The notes beneath the pieces are model-generated. The model worked only from the letters and a program-made list of their open reading frames with translations, was not told the origin of the DNA and searched no databases. A program made the translations under genes and the position numbers. From Ch71 sp050945695 (lineage in GTDB: Bacteria > Chloroflexota > Anaerolineae > DRVO01), in the NCBI GenBank assembly GCA_050945695.1, contig JBMNTK010000002.1, positions 3,699-67,698 on the forward strand: DNA of 64,000 nt, written 5' to 3'. Shown here in pieces: positions 43,083-51,750 of this stretch (positions are counted from its first letter, which is position 1; each line of letters starts with the position of its first letter).

Positions 43083-45022
43083 TGAGAAGCCGTCCACCAG
43101 CTCCATCACCGGGCTCGGCAGGAGCCGAGGGACCACCGGCCATTCGCTCGCCCGGTAGCGGAAGCGGCCCAGGGCGGACAGGCCAGCCCCAGCGCCCAGT
43201 CTGGCCCACCGCGCGCCGACTGCTGGGGTACATGCGACCCGAGGCCTGGCGCTTCGCTGGGATGCTCGTGGCCCTGCTGGCCTCTAGTGCTATCGAGCTG
43301 GCCCCGCCCTGGCTCACCCGCTACGCCATTGACACGGTCATCCCCGCCGGTGTGCCGCGGGATATCTGGCTGATCGCCTTGGCCATTGTAGGGGTCTCCC
43401 TGATCCAGGGTCTGGTGGACTTCGTACGGTTGTACCTTTCGGCCTACACCGGCCAGCGCATCATCTTTGGCATCCGCACTGCCCTCTTCGAGCACCTTAG
43501 CCGCCTCTCGTTCTCCTTCTACGACCAGGCTCGCACCGGCGACCTGATGTCACGGGTCACCGCTGACGTGGATGCGCTCAGCCGGTTCTTCACCCGGTCC
43601 AGCATCGTGGTAGTCACCAACGTTCTGACCATCCTGGGCATCCTAGTCGTGGTGCTCACCTGGGATCCACGGCTGGCACTCCTCTACCTGCTCATGATCC
43701 CCTTTATGGCGCACGCCATGTGGGTCTACGCTCGCCGGGTACGCCCCGCGTTCACCCAGGCCCGTCAGCACCTAGCCGCTCTCAGTGCCACGTTGCGTGA
43801 GAGCCTGGTGGGCATACAGGTGGTGAAGCTCTTTGGGGCCGAGCAGTACGAGGCGGCCAAGGCCGCGGCCGAGAGCCACGCCTACCGCCAGGCCAACGTG
43901 GAGGCCGCTCGGACCTCCTCGTTCTGGATGCCATATACCCAGGTTCTGGTGGCCGCTTTCACCGGAATCGTCCTCTGGTACGGGGGCTGGCAGGTGATTC
44001 GGGGCTCCATCTCCCTGGGTATGCTGGTCGGTTTCAGCAGCTACCTGGCCATGCTCATCCGGCCCATCCGCCAGACGGGCATGATGCTGTCGTCCGTTCT
44101 CCAGGCCGTCGCCGCGGCGGAGCGGGTGTTTGAGGTGCTGGACACCGAGCCCCAGATCCAGGACGCACCTGGCGCCTACGACCTGCCCCGCCCGACGGGA
44201 TGGGTCCGCTTCGATGGTGTCAGTTTCGCTTACGCCGGGGACCAGCGGGTGCTGGACGGGGTCAGCTTCGAGGCCAAACCCGGGCAGATGGTCGCTCTCG
44301 TGGGGCCATCTGGCGCCGGCAAGACCACGGTGGTGCACCTGATCCCCCGCTTCTACGACGTGCAGGAAGGCGCTGTCACCATCGATGGCCACGACGTCCG
44401 CTCGGTCACCGTCAGGTCTCTGCGAGATGCGGTCGGGATAGCCATGCAGGACGCTTTCGTGTTCGACGCCTCTTTGGGCGAGAACATCGCCTACGGCAAT
44501 CCCCATGCCACGCAGGACGAGATAGAGTCAGCCGCCCGTGCAGTGCAGCTCCATGACTTCATCGTCTCCCTGCCTGAGGGCTACGACACCCCGGTGGGTG
44601 AGCGGGGCGTGCAGCTATCCGGTGGCCAGCGTCAGCGCCTGGCCCTAGCTCGCGTACTGCTGAAGGACGCACCCATCCTGATCCTCGACGAGCCCACCTC
44701 GAGCGTAGACGCCGCTACCGAGGTGCAGATGCAGCAGGCACTGGACCGGGTCCGCCAGGGCCGCACCACATTCGTCATCGCTCACCGGCTATGGACGGTC
44801 CAGCGGGCCGACCAGATCCTGGTGCTGGCGGGAGGGCGCATCGTAGAGCGCGGCGAGAGCAGAGATGGCCGCTCTGCCCACGAGATGCTCGTGGCGGCCG
44901 GCGGGCTGTACAGCGACCTAGTTCGCCAACAGACTCGGGATCTAGCCACCGGAAGCATCACCGGGCAGGGGCAACCGCAGACAGCGGGGCCGGAAGGTGG
45001 CTCCGAGGAGGTGCGGCCATGA
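43082..45022 (+). CDS. ABC exporter half-transporter (first of heterodimeric pair)
   Basis: 646 residues. A Pro/Gly/Ser-rich N-terminal stretch (1-40), a six-helix exporter domain (about 50-340), then an ATPase domain (about 375-610) with Walker A GPSGAGKTTV, signature LSGGQRQRLALARVL, Walker B ILILDEPTSSVDA (intact Glu) and H-loop IAHRLWTVQ. A ~30-residue low-complexity tail follows. The GTG at 43082 shares its G with the TAG of the permease gene; a longer open frame back to 42188 is only antisense-like extension over the upstream genes. The end overlaps the next exporter gene by four bases. Confidence 0.9.
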   Translation: MRSRPPAPSPGSAGAEGPPAIRSPGSGSGPGRTGQPQRPVWPTARRLLGYMRPEAWRFAGMLVALLASSAIELAPPWLTRYAIDTVIPAGVPRDIWLIALAIVGVSLIQGLVDFVRLYLSAYTGQRIIFGIRTALFEHLSRLSFSFYDQARTGDLMSRVTADVDALSRFFTRSSIVVVTNVLTILGILVVVLTWDPRLALLYLLMIPFMAHAMWVYARRVRPAFTQARQHLAALSATLRESLVGIQVVKLFGAEQYEAAKAAAESHAYRQANVEAARTSSFWMPYTQVLVAAFTGIVLWYGGWQVIRGSISLGMLVGFSSYLAMLIRPIRQTGMMLSSVLQAVAAAERVFEVLDTEPQIQDAPGAYDLPRPTGWVRFDGVSFAYAGDQRVLDGVSFEAKPGQMVALVGPSGAGKTTVVHLIPRFYDVQEGAVTIDGHDVRSVTVRSLRDAVGIAMQDAFVFDASLGENIAYGNPHATQDEIESAARAVQLHDFIVSLPEGYDTPVGERGVQLSGGQRQRLALARVLLKDAPILILDEPTSSVDAATEVQMQQALDRVRQGRTTFVIAHRLWTVQRADQILVLAGGRIVERGESRDGRSAHEMLVAAGGLYSDLVRQQTRDLATGSITGQGQPQTAGPEGGSEEVRP

Positions 45023-46821
45023 GCATGCGCGGGGGATTCATGGGCCGGATGCGGGGCCAGGAGGAGAGCTACCGTCTCTCTCAGCTGGACCGGAGGGCCC
45101 TGGGGCTGTTGTGGGGGTACCTGCGTCCCTACCGTGCGAAGCTGCTGCTGGTCCTGGTGGCCCTGGCCGTTCTCACCGGTACCGGCTTGCTGGGCCCCTA
45201 TCTGACCAAGGTAGCCATAGACTCCTACATCGCCGTGGGGGACTTGGCCGGGCTGAGCCTCATTTCCTTGCTCTACCTGCTGGTCGGAGGCCTTCAGTGG
45301 GGGGCCAGCTACTGGCAAGGCTACCTCTCCAGCCAGGTGGGCCAGGGCATCATCCACGATCTGCGATCTGACCTCTTCGATCGAGTGCTGCGCCAGTCAG
45401 TGCGCTTCCACCGCGAGGAGCAGGTCGGCCAGGTGATGTCCCGCCTGACTAACGACGTCAATACCCTAGCCGACGCGGCCACCAGCACGTTTCTGGGCCT
45501 GATCACCGACGTGCTGAGCCTAGGTGGCGTCGTGGTCGTCTTGCTGCTGCTCAACTGGCGCCTGGCCCTGGTGACGTTCGTGGTCATGCCCGTGGTCGTG
45601 CTGACCATGGCCCTTATGGGCAGGCGGATGCGGCACGCCTACCGGGATGTGCAGCAGGAACTGGCTGCCGTCAGCGCCGGGGTGGAGCAGGGCGTATCGG
45701 GCATGCGGGTAACCCAGTCGCTCTCCGCGGAGTCCTACAGCGTGGAGCAGTTTGAGGACCTCAGCCTGCGCAACCTCCGCGCTAACCTGCGGGCCAGCCT
45801 GCTCACCGCTGCCCTGTCCCCTACCATGAGCATCACCGGCAGCCTGGGCACAGCCCTGGTGCTGGGCTACGGCGGGGTGCAGGTGGCGACGGGAGCCATC
45901 ACCGTCGGCGTGCTCATGGCTGCCCTGGGTTACGTGCGTCGTTTCTTCGGCCCCTTGCGGGAACTCAGTCTGGTGTACAACACCTTGCAGGGAGCTGCCG
46001 CCTCTTTGGATCGGGTCTCTGACTACCTCGATCGGCCAGTGGAGGTGGAAGAACCGGAACATCCCCAGCGTCCGGCGGGCGGGTTTGTCGGCCGGGTGGA
46101 TGTGGATCACGTCAGCTTCAGCTATGGCCGGGAGAAGGTCCTAGAGGACGTTTCCCTGACCATCGAGCCGGGTGAGGTGGCGGCGCTGGTGGGGCCGACG
46201 GGTGCCGGGAAGAGCACCCTCGTGAACCTTGTCACTCGCCTGTACGACGTGCAAGAGGGACGGGTGGCGTTGGACGGTGTGGATATCCGAGATATCGCCT
46301 TCGCTGACTTGCGGCGGCTCATAGCCGTGGTGCCGCAGGACACCTTCCTCTTCGACGGCAGCATTGGTGACAATATACGCTACGCCCGACGCGAGGCCAC
46401 CGACGCCGAGGTCGAGGCGGCTGCCCGGCAGGCCCAGGCGCATGAGTTCATCTCCCGGCTGCCCCAGGGATATGAGACTCAGGTCGGTGAGGGTGGGGTG
46501 CGGCTCTCCGGAGGCCAGAAGCAACTGGTCGCCCTGGCCCGAGCCATGCTGGCCGACCCCACCATCCTCATCCTGGACGAGGCTACCTCTCACGTGGACG
46601 CCCACACCGAGGGTCTGATCCAGGCGGGCATGGAGGAGCTGCTGCGCGGGCGCACGGCTCTCATCATCGCCCACCGCTTCAGCACCCTGAAACGGGCGGA
46701 TCGGATCTACGTCATGGAGGCGGGGCGAGTAGTCGCCCAGGGCACCCATGAGCAACTGCTGGAGATTAGCCCCACGTACCGCGACTTGGCTCAGAAGCAG
46801 TGGGTGGGGAGTGATACGTGA
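45019..46821 (+). CDS. ABC exporter half-transporter (second of heterodimeric pair)
   Basis: 600 residues, MsbA/LmrA-type: exporter helices (about 40-330) and an ATPase domain (about 360-590) with Walker A GPTGAGKSTLV, signature LSGGQKQLVALARAM, Walker B ILILDEATSHVDA and H-loop IAHRFSTL. Both sites look catalytically competent. ATG at 45019 overlaps the previous TGA (ATGA). The last three codons and the stop (46811 on) lie inside an inverted repeat, so that repeat supplies the C-terminus. Confidence 0.9.
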   Translation: MSMRGGFMGRMRGQEESYRLSQLDRRALGLLWGYLRPYRAKLLLVLVALAVLTGTGLLGPYLTKVAIDSYIAVGDLAGLSLISLLYLLVGGLQWGASYWQGYLSSQVGQGIIHDLRSDLFDRVLRQSVRFHREEQVGQVMSRLTNDVNTLADAATSTFLGLITDVLSLGGVVVVLLLLNWRLALVTFVVMPVVVLTMALMGRRMRHAYRDVQQELAAVSAGVEQGVSGMRVTQSLSAESYSVEQFEDLSLRNLRANLRASLLTAALSPTMSITGSLGTALVLGYGGVQVATGAITVGVLMAALGYVRRFFGPLRELSLVYNTLQGAAASLDRVSDYLDRPVEVEEPEHPQRPAGGFVGRVDVDHVSFSYGREKVLEDVSLTIEPGEVAALVGPTGAGKSTLVNLVTRLYDVQEGRVALDGVDIRDIAFADLRRLIAVVPQDTFLFDGSIGDNIRYARREATDAEVEAAARQAQAHEFISRLPQGYETQVGEGGVRLSGGQKQLVALARAMLADPTILILDEATSHVDAHTEGLIQAGMEELLRGRTALIIAHRFSTLKRADRIYVMEAGRVVAQGTHEQLLEISPTYRDLAQKQWVGSDT

Positions 46822-46865
46822 TACGTGACGCGTGAACCGGTCACGAGTCACGCATCACGTATCAC
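46811..46865. repeat. 25-bp inverted repeat of the GTGATACGTGA family
   Basis: The left arm 46811-46835 (GTGATACGTGATACGTGACG...) and right arm 46841-46865 are complementary at 23 of 25 positions over a 5-base loop, ACCGG. The left arm contains the stop codon of the ABC exporter; the right arm ends three bases before the -35 box of the sigma-factor promoter. It may also terminate transcription. Confidence 0.85.
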
Positions 46866-46868
46866 GCG

Positions 46869-46897
46869 TTACCTTCTCGGATCTGCCGCGATATAGT
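46869..46897 (+). promoter_or_regulatory. Promoter of the ECF sigma factor gene
   Basis: TTACCT (46869-46874), a 17-base spacer, TATAGT (46892-46897), about 42 bases upstream of the ATG. It begins immediately after the inverted repeat. Confidence 0.5.
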
Positions 46898-46938
46898 TAT
46901 TAGAGGGTGCACCCGCCGTGGCGCCGAGAGAGGTAGCG

Positions 46939-47514
46939 ATGCCGAGCCTGTCACTGGCCCATCAACTGACCGAAGCCTCCGAGCAGGAGGACGCCTCGCT
47001 GGTGCGGGCCGCCCAGCGCGACCGGGCTGCCTTTGCCCCTCTCTACGACCGCTACGTGACCCGGGTCTACCGCTACCTCTACTCCCGCATCGGGGACGCC
47101 CACGCGGCCGAGGATGCTACCGCCCAGGTCTTCACCGAGGCCCTGGCCGGCCTGGGCGGCTACCGGGAGCAGGGCCGCTTCGCCCCCTGGCTCTTTAGCA
47201 TCGCCCGCCGCCGGGCCGCCGACTACCACCGCCGCCGCGACCACGCCCCCCTGGAGGCGGCCCTGGCCCAGCCCGGCGAGCAAGACCCCTTGGCCAAGCT
47301 GGTGCGCGAGGAGGAGCTGCGGCGCCTGGCCGAGCTGGTGGGAGCGTTGGACGAAGAGGCGCGTGAGCTTCTGCGGCTGCGCTTTGCCGCCGGGCTCACC
47401 TATGGCGAGATCGGCGGGATGCTGGGCCGGAGCGAGGACGCCGTCAAGATGGCCGTGCACCGGCTGCTGCGCCGCCTGCAGCGATCTTGGGAGTTGACCG
47501 ATGGCCCCCAGTGA
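46939..47514 (+). CDS. ECF-type RNA polymerase sigma factor
   Basis: 191 residues. Region 2 runs from AAFAPLYDRYVTRVYRYLYSRI to APWLFSIARRRAADYHRR (key parts AEDATAQVFTEAL and FAPWLFSIARR); region 4 is ARELLRLRFAAGLTYGEIGGMLGRSEDAVKMAVHRLLRRL (helix-turn-helix TYGEIGGMLG, VKMAVHRLL). It would direct RNA polymerase to a small regulon. The ATG at 46939 follows GAGAGAGG; a GTG at 46918 is an alternative. It overlaps the downstream membrane protein gene by 14 bases, a typical sigma/anti-sigma arrangement. Confidence 0.9.
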   Translation: MPSLSLAHQLTEASEQEDASLVRAAQRDRAAFAPLYDRYVTRVYRYLYSRIGDAHAAEDATAQVFTEALAGLGGYREQGRFAPWLFSIARRRAADYHRRRDHAPLEAALAQPGEQDPLAKLVREEELRRLAELVGALDEEARELLRLRFAAGLTYGEIGGMLGRSEDAVKMAVHRLLRRLQRSWELTDGPQ

Positions 47515-49789
47515 GATAACCGATGGCGAAATACAGGCCACCGAAGGGGCCCTGGCGAGGTTGTTTGCCGCCCCTCAGCCCGATGAGCGGTTCGTGCGCG
47601 ATCTCAGGGAACGTCTCCTGGCCTGCCCTGAGGCCGGGGCCGCGTCGCCGCGAAGGGGCCTGAGCCGACTTGGCGCCATCCTCAGGACCTCAACTAGGCG
47701 TCGCGCCTGGGCGGCGGCAGGGCTCGCCCTGGCCTTGGCCCTGGGCCTGGGAGTGGCCCTGGTGGGGCCGGCCCAGGTGCTGGCAGAGCTGGGCCGGCTG
47801 CGGGGCTACCTCTTCGGCGTGGGCTTTGTGGACCTGGAGGGGACCCGGGCTCTCCTGGCTCCCGTCTCCGTGACCCGCGAGGGCGTCACCCTTACCGTGG
47901 AGCAGCTGCTGGCCCAGCCAGACCGGACGGTCGCCCGTATCCGGGCCGAGGGGCTGCCCTTGGTGACCCATGAGCTGGGCTTCCAACTGCGCCTGCCCGA
48001 TGGGCGCACCCTCGACCCCACCGGCTGGAGCGCTCGCCAGGGCGAGGCCACCGTTGACTTCCCACCCCTGCCGGAGGACGTCTACCGGGTGGACCTGCTT
48101 GTGGGACTGCCGGGCATGGCGCCAGAGACCTGGGAGGTCGCCCTAGGGCTGCATCCCACCACAGGAGAGATGATGGTTGCCGGATACACCACCCCCTACA
48201 CCCCTGAGGACGCGAGTGATAGCCACCAGAGCCACACCCTGCGGCTGCTGGAGGTGGCGCAGGGTGCGGAGAGCACGGCTCTGAACCTGGAGATCACCTG
48301 GCCCGATGCCGCGTGGCGCTTCCCCCGGCTGGACCGCGAAGGGCGCGTGGCCCTGCGGGATGACCTGGGACACGTCTACTACGAGGGGGTGCTGCCTTCA
48401 GCCGCCAGCCTGACGGCGAGCAGGCGGGTGGCGGTGGCCATTGAGAGCCACTTTGCCGACCCGACCGCCGCCCCCACTCCTGCCCCGGACGTGGCGCGCG
48501 AGCTGCGCACCATCACCTTTGGTCCAGTCTCACCCTCGGCGAGCCGTCTGACCCTCACCGTGGACGCCCTTACCTTCAGCGTCCCCGTTGATGCCCAGTT
48601 CACCTTGGACCTGGGAGAGGATCCGCAGTTGGGCCAGGAGTGGCCGCTGGATGTGTGGCTGGAGGTGGCCGGGCTGCCCCTGCACATCACCGGGGCCCGC
48701 CTGCAGACCAACGATTCCGAGGGCGAAGATGAGCCCCCCTTCGCCCTGGTGCTGAATACCGATCCCCTGCCCAGCCAGGATGGACGCAGCCTTTCCGGCC
48801 TGTCCTTCAGTGCCCTCGTCGAGGGGCACCGGGGATCCCGAGGCAGCTACGACCCGCGCACCCGGGCCCTGGAGACGGCTCTTCTCTTGGAGACCCTGCC
48901 TCGGGGCAGGATCGCCATCCAGGTGGGCGGGCCTGGGTACGGGGCGGACGTGAGCCTGCATGGTCCCTGGGTGATCACTTGGGAAGTGCCCGGTGGGCCG
49001 CCGGTGCCGGTGCCGCCGCTGTCGCTGCGCCCTGAGGCCTCGCAGACGCGTGATGGGCTGACGCTGCGCATAGAGCAAATGACGGTGACCGACCGGCTGA
49101 GCGCCGTTACCCTGGGCATGGAGCCGGGGCCGGACGGGGAGACGCTGGTGGGGGTGGGGGCCCGGCTGCCGGGTAGTGACCAGGCCGACCTCTACCACCT
49201 CACCGACGAGCGCGGCAACCGCTACGATCCCGGGCTGACGCTGGGATGGGAGCCGGCCGAGAGCCCGGAGTTCAACCCTCACCGGCTGCTCTTCCCGCCG
49301 CTTCCACCCCTGGCGGGGCAGGTGAGCTTCCACGCCCCGGCCATCGTGGTCCTGCGGCCGGCGCCCGCCACGCTTGAGGTGACGGTGCCGCAGGGGGTGC
49401 GCGAGGGAGGGACCTGGCCGGTGGACGTGACTCTGTCTGTGGGGGGCCACGATGTTCATTTCACCGAGGCCCGGCTGCAGAACCAACTGGTGACACTCAG
49501 CGCCGACGCGAGGGACCAGGCGGACCACGGGGGGCGGCTTCTGGCCGGCCTTTCCCTGAGCTCGGTGATCGGGCCGGATGGTGTGGAGCGTCCGCTGGCC
49601 ACCAGCGCTCTCCTAATGGAGCAGTTCAGCCAGGTGGTCACCTTCCAGGGCCGGAAGCTCCTGTTGGTGGGCTTCAGTGCCGGGACCGGCGGCGGGCTCA
49701 TACGCCCCGGCACCTACCGGGTGCAGGTGGCGGGGGTTAACGAGGCCGTGCCCGGGCCCTGGGAGCTGACCTGGCAGATGCCGCAGTAG
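47501..49789 (+). CDS. Large membrane-anchored protein, probable anti-sigma partner with duplicated beta modules
   Basis: 762 residues. The N-terminal ~65 residues are cytoplasmic (FVRDLRERLLACPEA resembles short anti-sigma segments), one helix spans about 69-89, and the rest is outside and beta-rich. The outer part is duplicated: REGVTLTVEQL (~126) recurs as RDGLTLRIEQM (~517), and PLDVWLEVAGLPLHITGARLQ (~381) recurs as PVDVTLSVGGHDVHFTEARLQ (~640), each followed by a GLS[FL]S strand. It resembles DUF4179-type proteins. By position it should hold the sigma factor at the membrane and sense an external signal, but no zinc-binding anti-sigma motif is seen. A terminator follows. Confidence 0.7.
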   Translation: MAPSEITDGEIQATEGALARLFAAPQPDERFVRDLRERLLACPEAGAASPRRGLSRLGAILRTSTRRRAWAAAGLALALALGLGVALVGPAQVLAELGRLRGYLFGVGFVDLEGTRALLAPVSVTREGVTLTVEQLLAQPDRTVARIRAEGLPLVTHELGFQLRLPDGRTLDPTGWSARQGEATVDFPPLPEDVYRVDLLVGLPGMAPETWEVALGLHPTTGEMMVAGYTTPYTPEDASDSHQSHTLRLLEVAQGAESTALNLEITWPDAAWRFPRLDREGRVALRDDLGHVYYEGVLPSAASLTASRRVAVAIESHFADPTAAPTPAPDVARELRTITFGPVSPSASRLTLTVDALTFSVPVDAQFTLDLGEDPQLGQEWPLDVWLEVAGLPLHITGARLQTNDSEGEDEPPFALVLNTDPLPSQDGRSLSGLSFSALVEGHRGSRGSYDPRTRALETALLLETLPRGRIAIQVGGPGYGADVSLHGPWVITWEVPGGPPVPVPPLSLRPEASQTRDGLTLRIEQMTVTDRLSAVTLGMEPGPDGETLVGVGARLPGSDQADLYHLTDERGNRYDPGLTLGWEPAESPEFNPHRLLFPPLPPLAGQVSFHAPAIVVLRPAPATLEVTVPQGVREGGTWPVDVTLSVGGHDVHFTEARLQNQLVTLSADARDQADHGGRLLAGLSLSSVIGPDGVERPLATSALLMEQFSQVVTFQGRKLLLVGFSAGTGGGLIRPGTYRVQVAGVNEAVPGPWELTWQMPQ

Positions 49790-49838
49790 GGGATCAATCG
49801 AAGAGACCGCTGAGATCGCGGAGAATGGATCAACAATG

Positions 49839-49870
49839 AGCAGGGCCCGGCGGCTGAGCCAGGCCCTGCT
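49839..49870 (+). terminator. Intrinsic terminator of the sigma/anti-sigma operon
   Basis: AGCAGGGCC (49839-49847) pairs with GGCCCTGCT (49862-49870), followed directly by TCTCTTTTCT. It is the best intrinsic terminator in the window, 50 bases after the stop. Confidence 0.8.
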
Positions 49871-49878
49871 TCTCTTTT

Positions 49879-49913
49879 CTGCGTCTGCTCTGCGCCCTCT
49901 GCGCTCTCTGCGG
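49879..49913. repeat. Half-element of the CTCTGCGCC repeat family
   Basis: CTGCGTCTGCTCTGCGCC continues as CTCTGCGCTCTCTGCGG. It resembles the right arm of the elements at 2998-3066 and 27381-27450 (CTCTGCGCCTTAGCGTC), without a clear left arm. It lies in the convergent gap before the VWA gene. Confidence 0.5.
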
Positions 49914-49963
49914 TTAGATAGCCCCGTGCGGGCTGGTCATGTGCAGGGCGAGGTAAGGTATAG

Positions 49964-51514
49964 CTAGCCCACCCGCTTCATGGTGACTGCCGAGCGCATC
50001 AGCTCCACGAACTCCACCACGTCGGGGTCATCGGGCAGGAGGGGAGCCACCCGACGGGCCTCCTCCAGGACCCCGGACAGGGTGCTATCCTGGGCCCAGT
50101 AGCTCTCGCGCAGGACCTCGGCGCACTCGGCCACCACTACATCCCACTGGAACCGGGGCGAGGCAGCATCGAAGGCGTCCTGCATCTCCTCGGTGGTGAA
50201 GTCCCGGCTGATCTCGGTGACCTCCTGGGTGTCTGGATCGGCCCAGCGCAGGTAGACGGTGGCGATCCTGCCTTCGGCGTCGGGGTGTAGCTTGATCTCG
50301 TAGAGGGCGGTGACGTTGTGGCCGGCGCCGATCTCTCCGGCGTCCACGCTGTCGTCTCGGAACTTGTCGTCCTCGATGGCGCGGTTCTCGAACCCGACCA
50401 GCCGGTAGCGCGAGACTACCTCGGGGCTGAAGTCCACCTGCACCTTGGCGTCCTGGGCGATGATCTGCAGGGTGCTGGTGAGGTTATCGAGGAACAGGCG
50501 CCGGGCCTCGTTGAAGGTGTCCACGTAGGCGTAGAAGCCGTCGCCCTTGTCGGCCAGTTGCTCCATGAGCACGTCGTTGTAGTTCTCCATGCCGAAGCCC
50601 ACCGTGGTGAGGGTGATGCCCTCGGCGGCATACTCCTCGATCTCCGCCAGGATGGAATCAGCCCCAGTCTGGCCCACGTTGGCCACCCCATCGGAGCAGA
50701 GGATAACCCGGTGTATGCCCTCCTTGTGCATGGCCTCGGCGGCCATCTGGTAGCCCAGCCGCAGCCCCGCCTCGGCATTGGTGGCCCCTTCGGACTGGAG
50801 GCGCTGGATGGCTCTCGTGATGGTCTCTTTCTCCTCGCCGCTAGTTGGCTCCAGCACGACCCGGGCGTCGTCGCCGTACACCACGATGCTCACCGAGTCC
50901 GTGGGCCGAAGCTGATCCACCAGCAACTGCAGGGAGCGCTTGACCAGCCCCAGCCGGTCTTCCATGTCCATGGAGCCGGAGACGTCAATCACGAAGGTCA
51001 GGTGGACGTCTTGACGCTCGTCCGCGGGAACGGCATAGCCCTGGATCCCGATCCGAATCATCTGGTAGCGCTCGGTCTGGGAGAAGGGGACGGGGGCGCC
51101 GTCCACGTAGATGGCGAAGGCGTCGCCGGCGGCCGGGTAGTCGTAGTCCTGCCGGAAGTAGTTGACGAACTCCTCCACCCGGACCGCGTCCTTGGGCGGG
51201 AGGTTGCCCTGGTGGATGTAGGAGCGGGTTATGGTGTAGGAGCCGGTGTCCACGTCCAACGCGAAGGTGGAGAGGTGGTCATCCTCGGTGTCAATGGAGG
51301 GGTTGACGCCGTAGTTCTCGAAGAACGTGTCCGCGTAGGGCTTGTCATTCGGTGGTTGCAGGCCCCAGTCCCCTGCCTCTTGGGAGACGGGTGCCGGCTG
51401 ACTGAGTGACCCCCGAAGTTGCCCGGTGACTCCGGGTGCTCCGGCGCAGGCCAAGAGTATCAACGCCAGCACCAGACTCAGTAAGGCGACCGTCCTGCGC
51501 GCGGATGTGGACAT
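49964..51514 (-). CDS. VWA-domain lipoprotein (YfbK-like)
   Basis: 516 residues. The signal peptide ends in a lipobox (LILLACAG, Cys23). A von Willebrand N-terminal region contains VNPSIDTEDDHLSTFALDVDTGSYT and VEEFVNYFRQDYDYP, both family hallmarks of YfbK. The VWA domain has the MIDAS site DVSGSM (177-182) and later Thr/Asp positions (CSDGVANVG). A C-terminal DUF3520-like domain follows (NVTALYEIKL, FQWDVVVAECAEVLR). It is a surface-anchored lipoprotein; function is unknown, possibly metal-dependent protein binding. ATG at 51514 with AGGAGAAGAG upstream. It is divergent from the PadR gene with overlapping promoters. Confidence 0.88.
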   Translation of the reverse strand: MSTSARRTVALLSLVLALILLACAGAPGVTGQLRGSLSQPAPVSQEAGDWGLQPPNDKPYADTFFENYGVNPSIDTEDDHLSTFALDVDTGSYTITRSYIHQGNLPPKDAVRVEEFVNYFRQDYDYPAAGDAFAIYVDGAPVPFSQTERYQMIRIGIQGYAVPADERQDVHLTFVIDVSGSMDMEDRLGLVKRSLQLLVDQLRPTDSVSIVVYGDDARVVLEPTSGEEKETITRAIQRLQSEGATNAEAGLRLGYQMAAEAMHKEGIHRVILCSDGVANVGQTGADSILAEIEEYAAEGITLTTVGFGMENYNDVLMEQLADKGDGFYAYVDTFNEARRLFLDNLTSTLQIIAQDAKVQVDFSPEVVSRYRLVGFENRAIEDDKFRDDSVDAGEIGAGHNVTALYEIKLHPDAEGRIATVYLRWADPDTQEVTEISRDFTTEEMQDAFDAASPRFQWDVVVAECAEVLRESYWAQDSTLSGVLEEARRVAPLLPDDPDVVEFVELMRSAVTMKRVG

Positions 51515-51663
51515 AGCTTCTCTTCTCCTTGTCTGCCGGCTGCGGGGGACCCAGCTCACGATGTCGGACAGCTCTTTGGCTGATAGACGCAATCCCCCCG
51601 ACGGGAGTTCCCCCCGTTCACCAGGTTACCATCAGGCAGGTCGGCTGCCTACCGCCCACATGG

Positions 51664-51693
51664 GCTATACGGGCCGTTGCCGAGATTTGGCAA
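51664..51693 (-). promoter_or_regulatory. Promoter toward the VWA lipoprotein gene
   Basis: On the minus strand TTGCCA (51693-51688), an 18-base spacer, TATAGC (51669-51664). Its -35 box overlaps that of the opposite PadR promoter, and both lie in a GTTGCC/GGCAAC inverted repeat (51676-51681 and 51689-51694). Confidence 0.4.
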
Positions 51694-51715
51694 CGAGGCG
51701 AAGTCGTGCTATATT
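51687..51715 (+). promoter_or_regulatory. Promoter of the padR-like gene
   Basis: TTGGCA (51687-51692), a 17-base spacer, TATATT (51710-51715), 35 bases upstream of the PadR start. The -35 box forms the right arm of the inverted repeat GTTGCC-N7-GGCAAC, a likely operator. Confidence 0.55.
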
Positions 51716-51750
51716 GAGATCATACATAGATGAGGAGGTGATATAGTAGA

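Noticed and set aside
46811..46865. Possible CRISPR or tandem-repeat array
   Set aside because: Only two inverted arms with short internal units and no unique spacers. No cas genes occur in the window.
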